A stretch of 5,532 bases of DNA from an uncultured Clostridiaceae bacterium. GTDB lineage: Bacteria; Bacillota; Clostridia; Clostridiales; Oxobacteraceae. The stretch spans positions 1 to 5,532 of the forward strand of contig CALCDS010000407.1 of NCBI GenBank assembly GCA_937900065.1, given 5' to 3'. The notes beneath the pieces were generated by a model that had not been told where the DNA came from, ran no database searches, and was given only the letters and a program-made list of their open reading frames with translations. The position numbers and the translations under genes are program-made. Below are positions 1-5,532 of this stretch, in pieces. Numbering within the stretch: position 1 is the first letter of the stretch; every line of letters begins with the position of its first letter.

Positions 1-173
1 TGAGCAATCCAGGTGAGCGGTGTGAGCACTTTTGCTAAGTTCTTGGCGAAATTGCCGAAGCGAATCCTAGAACTTTTGCTTGTTTGAACGAAGTGAGTTT
101 GCAAAAGTTCTTGATGAACGAGGAAATAGAGCTTTAGAACTTAAAAAGTGCGAACTGGCGAACTGGATGCTCA
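1..173. repeat. Long imperfect nested inverted repeat (MITE-like palindromic element)
   Basis: The sequence folds back on itself over about 173 nt. Matching arm pairs, outermost first, are TGAGCA (1-6) with TGCTCA (168-173); TCCAG (8-12) with CTGGA (163-167), one base bulged; GCACTTTT (26-33) with AAAAGTGC (144-151); TAAGTTCT (36-43) with AGAACTTA (136-143), after a 2-nt bulge; and AGAACTTTTGC (69-79) with GCAAAAGTTCT (101-111), which flank a 21-nt loop. Between these pairs the arms are poorly matched. The right arm contains a perfect tandem GCGAACTG x2 (150-165), and the left arm has a looser doublet at the mirrored place (12-18 and 19-27). No coding frame of note runs through it. It may be a non-autonomous mobile repeat, a remnant of one, or a structured RNA or terminator region for an upstream gene. 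Because the first arm starts at base 1, the true left end may lie outside the window. Confidence 0.6.
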
Positions 174-197
174 AAATCAACATTATAACGCATTAGT

Positions 198-249
198 AAA
201 AAAATTTTTTTGCCTTTTAAATCGAAGTGCTTTTTATCACTATTTATAA
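198..249 (+). promoter_or_regulatory. Candidate promoter with A7T7 tract upstream of the transporter operon
   Basis: A weak sigma-A-like promoter can be drawn as TTGCCT (210-215, 4 of 6 to consensus), a 16-bp spacer and TTTTAT (232-237, 4 of 6). Seven A followed by seven T (198-211) sit immediately upstream and could act as a curved A-tract or UP element. Transcription from here would start near 244-246 and leave a leader of about 23 nt containing the ribosome binding site at 253-259. TATAAC at 184-189 and TATAAG at 245-250 are better -10 boxes, but the first has no credible -35 box and the second would start inside the ribosome binding site. No clear Fur-type operator was found. The call rests only on motif matching. 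Confidence 0.3.
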
Positions 250-252
250 GAA

Positions 253-259
253 GAGAGGA
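253..259 (+). promoter_or_regulatory. Ribosome binding site of the substrate-binding protein gene
   Basis: GAGAGGA lies 8 nt before the ATG at 268. It supports that start over the out-of-frame ATG at 260, which falls directly against the site. Confidence 0.6.
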
Positions 260-267
260 ATGAAATA

Positions 268-1278
268 ATGAAAAAATTTATTGAAACACTACTAATAATG
301 GTATTGGCAGGTGTGGTTGCTCTAACAGGTTGCGGACAAAAAGGACAGGATGCAGCAATAAAAAATAATGCCTCTTCAGGGCAAAACCAGGCGCAACAGG
401 ATGCAGCAACTTATCCCATGACTATAAAGGATGACGCGGGACGTACTGTGGTACTTCAAAAAAAGCCGGAGAAAATTATTGCATTAGGTACACTCATAAA
501 TACATTGTATGATGTCGGCGGAAAGTCTATTGCAAGGTGTGACGTAAATGCCGGTGATTTTTTGCCTGAAGGGACTGAAAATCTGCCGACTGTTGGAAAA
601 GTCTACAATATCAATATGGAAAAGTTGGTATCGCTCCAACCGGATCTTGTCATAGCCCAAGTCGGCATTCATGATAAATATATTTCGATGCTGGAGACTA
701 ATAAGATTCCGGTAATCGCAGTTCAGATGAAAACTTATGATGATGTTGCTGAAAAATACAAACTGTTTGGAGATTTGTGCGGGACTTCTGAAAAGGCCGA
801 TGAACTGGTAAAAAACATGAAACAGAAAACCGATGATGTCGTATCAAAACTTCCGCAATCGCCTAAAAAGGTGGTCATATTGTATGTTACATCACAAGAT
901 GTATCTGTAAAGCTTGATAACAGCATTGCAGGAAATGTTGCACAGATTTTAAAATTAAAAAATATAGCGTCCGGAATAAAGCCTGATAAAATGGGAGCCG
1001 AAAATGCGCCATTCAGCATGGAAAAAATCGTTGAAAGCGACCCGGATGTGATATTGGTTACCACTATGGTATCGTCAAAAGAACTTGCAGAAGAAAGGAT
1101 AAAGAAAGATCTTGAAAGCAATCCGGCATGGAGCGGCCTTAGGGCTGTAAAAGAAAACAAGATTGTATATCTTCCGCAGAATCTTTTTCTCTCCAATCCC
1201 GGAGCGGAATTTTATGAATCTGTAGAATATATGGCAAAGGCGGTTTATCCGGAGGTTTATGGGGATGCCGGAAAGTAA
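268..1278 (+). CDS. ABC transporter substrate-binding lipoprotein (iron complex/heme/cobalamin class)
   Basis: This 336-residue protein is the extracellular, membrane-anchored binding component of a type II ABC importer; it captures the ligand and hands it to the permease. A basic N-terminus and hydrophobic stretch (about 1-18) end in the lipobox LTGC (19-22), so Cys22 should be lipidated. A Gln/Asn/Ala-rich linker (about 23-48) leads to a periplasmic-binding fold of the BtuF/FepB/FhuD type (Peripla_BP_2). The family pattern is clear: the DDAGR strand at 55-59, VGKVYNINMEKL followed by LQPDLVIA (109-130), FSMEKIVESDPDVILV (249-264) and the C-terminal NPAWSGLRAVKENKIVYLP (285-303). Glu118 and Glu252 sit where BtuF-like proteins carry the two glutamates that dock onto permease arginines. 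Length and domain order are normal. It is the first gene of the block, and its end overlaps the permease gene. Class assignment is secure; the ligand (cobalamin, heme, siderophore or other chelate) is not determined by the sequence. Confidence 0.93.
   Translation: MKKFIETLLIMVLAGVVALTGCGQKGQDAAIKNNASSGQNQAQQDAATYPMTIKDDAGRTVVLQKKPEKIIALGTLINTLYDVGGKSIARCDVNAGDFLPEGTENLPTVGKVYNINMEKLVSLQPDLVIAQVGIHDKYISMLETNKIPVIAVQMKTYDDVAEKYKLFGDLCGTSEKADELVKNMKQKTDDVVSKLPQSPKKVVILYVTSQDVSVKLDNSIAGNVAQILKLKNIASGIKPDKMGAENAPFSMEKIVESDPDVILVTTMVSSKELAEERIKKDLESNPAWSGLRAVKENKIVYLPQNLFLSNPGAEFYESVEYMAKAVYPEVYGDAGK
1251..1255 (+). promoter_or_regulatory. Ribosome binding site deciding the permease start
   Basis: GGAGG lies inside the 3' end of the binding-protein gene. 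It is 3 nt before an ATG at 1259 and 9 nt before an in-frame ATG at 1265. The spacing favours 1265. Confidence 0.6.
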
Positions 1279-2281
1279 GACTGAAAAAGTTAACGGCTTT
1301 AGGGATAAAGCACGATGGAAAGTTCTTATGTTGTTTGTTTTCGCTTTTTTTGCATGTGCGGGCTTTTTTATAAGCAATTCGATAGGCACTATGGAAATCT
1401 CAATTCCAGATATATTGAATGCAATATTTATAAAAAAGGAGGGAGCCATACGCCAGGTGATATGGAATATCAGGCTGCCAAGGACAATAGTTGCAGGCTT
1501 GGTGGGAACAAATCTTGCTGTTTCCGGCGCGATACTGCAGGGGGTCATGAGAAATCCTCTTGCAGATCCCCATATCATAGGTATTTCCTCAGGAGCCGGA
1601 CTTGCGGGAATAATAATACTTATTTTATTTCCACATTTAACATATTTGGTACCGCCGGTTGCCTTTATAGGAGCAATGGGAGCTGCAGTCATGATATACG
1701 CTCTTGCATGGAAAGGCGGGATACAGCCCTTGAGGGTCATACTCTCAGGAGTTGCGGTTTCATCCTTTTTAAGCGCATGCATATCGGGCCTTATGGTCTT
1801 TTACAGCGACAGGGTCAGCGGAGCATTGATGTTTATGGCAGGAGGCCTGTCGGCGCGAAGCTGGCCACATGTAAAAATGATATTGCCGTATACTATATTT
1901 GGCTGTATAGCTTCTTTTATTATGGCGGAAAAATTGAACATACTGGTGCTTGGCGATGATATTGCAAAGGGTTTGGGATTGAATGTTGAGACAGATAGAC
2001 TGCTTTTGACTGCCCTAGGGGCATTGCTTGCAGCCAGTGCGGTTTGCGTTGTGGGGCTTTTGGGTTTTGTCGGGTTGATTGTGCCTCATATGGTAAGGCT
2101 ATTGATAGGATCGGATCATAAGTTTCTGCTCCCTGGGTCGGCATTGCTGGGAGCAGGATTGGTAATGTTAAGCGATACGCTGGCAAGGACGCTCTTTAGC
2201 CCCCAGGAGATCCCTGTAGGCATCATAACTGCAGCACTGGGAGCTCCTTTCTTCCTATTCCTCTTAAGGAGGGAAAGATGA
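1265..2281 (+). CDS. FecCD/BtuC-family ABC transporter permease
   Basis: This is the integral membrane subunit of the importer, expected to work as a homodimer with about ten helices per chain. From the ATG at 1265 it has 338 residues, usual for the family; an in-frame ATG at 1259 would add two residues but lies only 3 nt from the ribosome binding site. Diagnostic family stretches are all present: RLPRT (70-74), RNPLADP (96-102) followed by a GISSGAG helix start, the cytoplasmic coupling region IAKGLGLNVETDR (233-245) that contacts the ATPase, GLLGFVGLIVPHMVR (264-278), and the C-terminal PQEIPVGIITAALGAPFF (313-330). Hydrophobic segments fill most of the rest, starting near residue 19. The gene overlaps the binding-protein gene by 14 nt and the ATPase gene by 4 nt, implying translational coupling. 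No frameshift or missing motif was seen. Family membership is certain, substrate is not. Confidence 0.95.
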   Translation: MPESKTEKVNGFRDKARWKVLMLFVFAFFACAGFFISNSIGTMEISIPDILNAIFIKKEGAIRQVIWNIRLPRTIVAGLVGTNLAVSGAILQGVMRNPLADPHIIGISSGAGLAGIIILILFPHLTYLVPPVAFIGAMGAAVMIYALAWKGGIQPLRVILSGVAVSSFLSACISGLMVFYSDRVSGALMFMAGGLSARSWPHVKMILPYTIFGCIASFIMAEKLNILVLGDDIAKGLGLNVETDRLLLTALGALLAASAVCVVGLLGFVGLIVPHMVRLLIGSDHKFLLPGSALLGAGLVMLSDTLARTLFSPQEIPVGIITAALGAPFFLFLLRRER

Positions 2282-3078
2282 TGTATTTGGTTGAAACTAA
2301 AAATATGCATATATCATTTAAGAACAAGAAAATAATAGATGGACTAGATTTAAAATTTTTACAGGGAAAGATCACATCCATAATAGGCCCCAATGGTTCG
2401 GGTAAGACAACGATTTTAAGGGCAATATGCAGGAATGTAAAGCTTAAACAGGGGACTATTACTTTAAATGGCAGAGATGTTTTCTCATATAGTGCAAAAG
2501 CATTTGCAAGAGAGGTTGCTTTTTTGTCACAGAACCATGAATGCCCTGAAGACATTGCTGTAGAGGAACTGGTTAGGTATGGCAGGTATGCCCACAAATC
2601 ATTGTGGAAGGGCAATACGAAAGAGGACAATTCTGCTGTCAAGTGGGCTCTTGAAATGACAGGCATGACTGATTTTGCAGACCGGAGCATGGGTACACTT
2701 TCAGGCGGAGAAAAGCAAAGGGCATGGATATCAATGGCTCTTGCACAGAAACCCAAGCTTCTTGTACTGGACGAGCCTACGACTTATTTGGATATCTGCT
2801 ACCAGCTGGAAGTCTTGGAATTGATAAAGCGTCTGAATAGAGACCAGGGGATTACCGTGATCATGGTTTTGCATGATATCAATCAAGCGGCCAGGTTTTC
2901 AGATGAGATCGTGATAATTAAAAATGGGAAAGTATTCACGTCAGGCAGTCCATATGATGTGCTCAATACAGGCAATCTGCGCAAGGTATTCGGCGTGGAG
3001 ACAGATATAAATTATGACAGCAGCGGGGGCAATCCTGTATTTTATCCGAAATGCATTGCATGTTCGTGTTATAGATAA
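2278..3078 (+). CDS. FecE/BtuD-family ABC transporter ATP-binding protein
   Basis: This cytoplasmic ATPase of 266 residues powers the importer. All nucleotide-binding elements are intact: Walker A GPNGSGKTT (37-45), Q-loop Gln85, signature LSGGEKQRA (141-149), Walker B LLVLDEPT (161-168) with catalytic Glu166, D-loop TYLD (169-172) and switch His199. The order and spacing match FecE/FhuC/BtuD proteins. The gene starts in an ATGA overlap with the permease stop. AGGAGG at 2267-2272 serves either the ATG at 2278 (5 nt) or the one at 2281 (8 nt), so the product may be one residue shorter. An oddity is the extreme C-terminus, which carries Cys259, Cys262 and Cys264 in a CxxCxC arrangement just before the stop. 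Together with the two preceding genes it completes a BtuFCD/FhuBCD-type importer. Function as the ATPase is secure; the ligand is unknown. Confidence 0.95.
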   Translation: MMYLVETKNMHISFKNKKIIDGLDLKFLQGKITSIIGPNGSGKTTILRAICRNVKLKQGTITLNGRDVFSYSAKAFAREVAFLSQNHECPEDIAVEELVRYGRYAHKSLWKGNTKEDNSAVKWALEMTGMTDFADRSMGTLSGGEKQRAWISMALAQKPKLLVLDEPTTYLDICYQLEVLELIKRLNRDQGITVIMVLHDINQAARFSDEIVIIKNGKVFTSGSPYDVLNTGNLRKVFGVETDINYDSSGGNPVFYPKCIACSCYR

Positions 3079-3122
3079 AGTTTTCGTTTATATTTTAAAT
3101 GTATGGAGGTCAATGATCTTGC

Positions 3123-3129
3123 AAGGAGG
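3123..3129 (+). promoter_or_regulatory. Ribosome binding site deciding the chelatase start
   Basis: AAGGAGG lies 7 nt before the TTG at 3137. A second site, GGAGGT at 3105-3110, lies only 2 nt before an in-frame ATG at 3113. The better spacing supports TTG 3137, giving an N-terminus that begins MKLAVVTVSN. Confidence 0.55.
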
Positions 3130-3136
3130 AATCTGT

Positions 3137-5532
3137 TTGAAATTAGCAGTTGTTACTGTTTCCAATGCAGTGCTTGAGGATATGATTACAGCGTGCGATG
3201 AAATCAATAAAGAATGGCCTGAAAGCCTGTGCCTGAAGCTTTTTCTTGCAGGAAGAAGTGATGCTGTAAGAGATTATGAAGATATTGAAAACAGCTTAAG
3301 TGAAGCCGATATCATAATACTGGATCTTATGGGTGCATCTCGGGAATTCCAGACTTTTATAATAAGAGTTTGCAGCAAAGTATCCGGTGATATTATAGCA
3401 ATCGGCGGTGAAAACAACAATATAAGGGACATGGCACGGCTTGGCTCCTTCACCCTTAAGGATATGGGTGCTAAGTCAATGAATTTAGGCGGCATCAAGG
3501 GCTTTGATTATATAACGAAAATCATGGATACGGCTGAAAGACTCGGCAGTGCAACTTCGCCTGTTAAACTGTGCGACATGCGAAATTATATCTGCATACG
3601 TAAATACTGGAGATGCGCATCGAAAAGCGATATGCAAAACCTTTTGTATCTTTTGCTTCGCGATTATGGAAATATGAAATACATACCAACCCCGGGCAAA
3701 CCGGCCTCGGCCATTGAAGAAACAGGCATATGCAGGCTTAAAGACAAAAAATATTATGGGAGCATTGAAGAATATGCAGATGAAAATGGATTCGATGAGA
3801 ACAAGCCTACGGTTGTTATGTTGTATTATGGGCATGATTATCCCAATCGTACTTCAAAATGTGTAGAACAACTTGCAGAGAGGATAGCCGTATTTGCAAA
3901 TGTGATTCCAATTGCATTTACCACGATATCGGGAAGCGGGATAGGTATCCTCAAAGCCATCTTAAACAGTTCCCCAAAATATAAAGCCGACATCATAATC
4001 AATTTTATGTCTTTTCGTTTGGGAGCCGGGCCCATGGGTGGAGATGCCGATGCTGCGGTAGAAGCATTGAAGGAGTTCAATGTGCCTGTGATGCATCCTT
4101 TTTTCATGAGCAAGCGTGAAATCGGGCAGTGGCGTGATTCACCCCAAGGCGTTACTCCTTCCGAATTCCTGATATCCATCATGCTTCCAGAACTCGACGG
4201 CTGTATCGAAACAATACCTGTAGGGGCTATGGTGAAGAAAGAAAGGGAGCAAAAATATAATGTGGAAATCAGTGAATTGTCTCTGATTCCGGAAAGGGCG
4301 GATAAGATAGTTAAAAGAGTTAAAAAGTGGCTTGCACTTCGTTCAAAGCCAAACAAAGACAAAAAAATAGCATTAATATGCTACAATTATCCGCCTGGAG
4401 AGGATAATTTGTTCGGAGGAGCGTTTCTTGACACCTTCAAATCCCTTGAGAATTTGCTGGAAATTTTATATAAAGAAGGTTATTCCTTAAAGAGGTTGAC
4501 CGCAGAGCAGCTTATGGAAAATTTCACTGCCGGAAGGATTGCCAACTGGGGCAAGTGGATGGATATACAAACTTCAAACATGATAAAATACAAAAAAGCA
4601 AAGTATCAAAATTTCCTGTCGGGAAAGAAATGGGAAAAAGATATGATAAAACAATGGGGTAAAGTCCCAGGCAATGTCATGACTGAAGGGGAGAACTTTC
4701 TCATACCCGGCTTGATAGACGGAAATGTTTTTATCGGTCTTCAACCTTCAAGAGGGATCCATGAAAATATCGAAAAAGTGTATCACGATAAAAACCTTCT
4801 ACCACATCACCAGTATATAGCTTTTTATAAATGGATAAAGGAAGAGTTCAAAGCAGATATCATTGTACATGTAGGCACCCATGGAACACTGGAGTTTTTG
4901 AAGGGAAAGGAATGCGGCATGTCTGGCGACTGCTTTCCGGACATGTTGGTTTTTGACATGCCCCATGCATATCTGTACTATGCAGGCAATCCTGCCGAGG
5001 CAATGATTGCAAAGCGCCGCTCCCATGCCGTGATGGTAAGTTATCAGCCTCCGGCATTCATGGAGAGCGGATTATATGGAGAATTATCGCGACTCGAAGA
5101 TATGATAAATGAGTATCATGAGGCAAAGAGGTCGGATCCTGATAGGTGCCTTGATATAATGGAGAATATAAAGAAAGCTGCGAAATCGGCTAAAATCAAT
5201 ATATACGACTTGCAGCTTCTCGAGAGGGAACTATATAGGATGAAAAGGTCGCTTGTACCAAGAGGCTTGCATGTTTTCGGGAAACCCTATACAAATAAAG
5301 AGGCACTGGACTATATGAAATTCGTGCTTCGCTATGATCATGGGAAGATAAAATCTTTAAGAAGACTTGCAGCAGAGGCAAAAGGGCTGGATTATGACAT
5401 ACTGCTTGATAAGAACGATACTGCTTTGCTTTCAAAGTTGGATGGTTTGGCATCAAAAATAGCGGAAGAGTTTATAAACAGCGACAGGTTTTCCCCTGCA
5501 CATGGTATAAATGATGAACTGAAGAAAGATTT
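3137..5532 (+). CDS. CobN/BchH-family metal-chelatase large subunit (partial, 3' end outside window)
   Basis: The frame is open from TTG 3137 to the window edge: 798 codons of a protein that in this family usually runs to roughly 1200-1300 residues, so the C-terminal third is missing. An in-frame ATG at 3113 would add eight residues. CobN and BchH/ChlH bind the tetrapyrrole and carry out metal insertion in the cytoplasm, normally with AAA+ partners (CobST or ChlID). Family marks are a variable N-terminal region (about 1-230); the pair VPGNVMTEGENF and IPGLIDGNVFIG (510-534); QPSRG (536-540); PHHQYIAFYKW (556-566); VHVGTHGTLEF (577-587); CFPDM (599-603); NPAEAMIAKRRSHA (618-631); and SGLYGEL (644-650). 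The GTHG, LEF and NPxEAxIAKRR versions recall BchH/ChlH, whereas typical CobN has GKHGTLEW and NPGEGTQAKRR. It follows the importer by 58 nt on the same strand with no terminator, so co-transcription is likely. It could be a cobaltochelatase, a chelatase of another metal, or an HmuS-like dechelatase; family certain, reaction open. Confidence 0.9.
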   Translation, partial: MKLAVVTVSNAVLEDMITACDEINKEWPESLCLKLFLAGRSDAVRDYEDIENSLSEADIIILDLMGASREFQTFIIRVCSKVSGDIIAIGGENNNIRDMARLGSFTLKDMGAKSMNLGGIKGFDYITKIMDTAERLGSATSPVKLCDMRNYICIRKYWRCASKSDMQNLLYLLLRDYGNMKYIPTPGKPASAIEETGICRLKDKKYYGSIEEYADENGFDENKPTVVMLYYGHDYPNRTSKCVEQLAERIAVFANVIPIAFTTISGSGIGILKAILNSSPKYKADIIINFMSFRLGAGPMGGDADAAVEALKEFNVPVMHPFFMSKREIGQWRDSPQGVTPSEFLISIMLPELDGCIETIPVGAMVKKEREQKYNVEISELSLIPERADKIVKRVKKWLALRSKPNKDKKIALICYNYPPGEDNLFGGAFLDTFKSLENLLEILYKEGYSLKRLTAEQLMENFTAGRIANWGKWMDIQTSNMIKYKKAKYQNFLSGKKWEKDMIKQWGKVPGNVMTEGENFLIPGLIDGNVFIGLQPSRGIHENIEKVYHDKNLLPHHQYIAFYKWIKEEFKADIIVHVGTHGTLEFLKGKECGMSGDCFPDMLVFDMPHAYLYYAGNPAEAMIAKRRSHAVMVSYQPPAFMESGLYGELSRLEDMINEYHEAKRSDPDRCLDIMENIKKAAKSAKINIYDLQLLERELYRMKRSLVPRGLHVFGKPYTNKEALDYMKFVLRYDHGKIKSLRRLAAEAKGLDYDILLDKNDTALLSKLDGLASKIAEEFINSDRFSPAHGINDELKKD

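Noticed and set aside
43..56. GGC/GCC mini-hairpin inside the left arm as an independent terminator
   Set aside because: The stem has only three base pairs and is not followed by a T run, so it was not listed separately.
1..173. CRISPR-like repeats or a tRNA in the repetitive upstream region
   Set aside because: Repeats are short, mostly inverted and not regularly spaced with unique spacers; no cloverleaf with a TTCRA-type arm could be drawn.
1075..1782. Long reverse-strand open frame
   Set aside because: It spans the end of the binding-protein gene and the start of the permease gene antisense, has no family features or ribosome binding site, and is a shadow of well-supported + strand genes.
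1315..1959. Second + strand open frame inside the permease gene
   Set aside because: It lies in another frame of the permease, its product lacks hydrophobic helices or known motifs, and the permease frame carries all the family signatures.
3079..3136. Terminator or new promoter between the ATPase and chelatase genes
   Set aside because: The 58-nt gap shows no GC-rich stem with a T run and no convincing -35/-10 pair, so read-through as one operon is the simpler view.
3103..3175. Short + strand frame starting at ATG 3103, as a possible leader peptide
   Set aside because: It has no ribosome binding site in front of it and overlaps the chelatase start out of frame; its initiation codon runs straight into the GGAGGT site.
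3485..4362. Two reverse-strand open frames inside the chelatase gene
   Set aside because: They are antisense to an uninterrupted CobN/BchH-family frame, and their translations show no recognisable domain.

Overview
The window looks like a piece of a low-GC Firmicutes chromosome, most likely a Clostridium-type anaerobe. The evidence is strong AGGAGG-type ribosome binding sites, frequent AGA/AGG and ATA codons, an AT-rich leader and a Gram-positive-style solute-binding lipoprotein. No species-diagnostic gene is present, so this is an inference.

Layout: positions 1-267 hold no gene. Positions 1-173 form a large, imperfect, nested inverted repeat, about 173 nt from TGAGCA to TGCTCA, which resembles a MITE-like or palindromic repeat element. 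Positions 174-267 are an AT-rich leader with an A7T7 tract, a weak promoter candidate and the first ribosome binding site. From 268 to the end of the window, four genes lie on the + strand in one tight block: a substrate-binding lipoprotein (268-1278), a FecCD/BtuC-type permease (about 1265-2281, overlapping the first gene), a FecE/BtuD-type ATPase (2278-3078, ATGA overlap) and, after 58 nt with no terminator, a large CobN/BchH-family metal-chelatase subunit (from about 3137, running off the 3' edge).

The first three genes make a complete importer of the iron-siderophore/heme/cobalamin class. The fourth belongs to the family whose members insert cobalt or magnesium into tetrapyrroles (CobN, BchH/ChlH). 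As I recall it, the family also includes HmuS, which has been linked to anaerobic removal of iron from heme in Bacteroidetes. The simplest reading is one transcription unit that imports a tetrapyrrole or metal complex and then inserts or removes its metal in the cytoplasm. The substrate (cobalamin or another corrinoid, heme, or a metal chelate) cannot be fixed from the sequence. The chelatase core shows a mixture of BchH-like and unusual residues, so calling it a cobaltochelatase by default is not secure. No ChlI/ChlD or CobS/CobT partner and no cobalamin riboswitch can be seen in the window.
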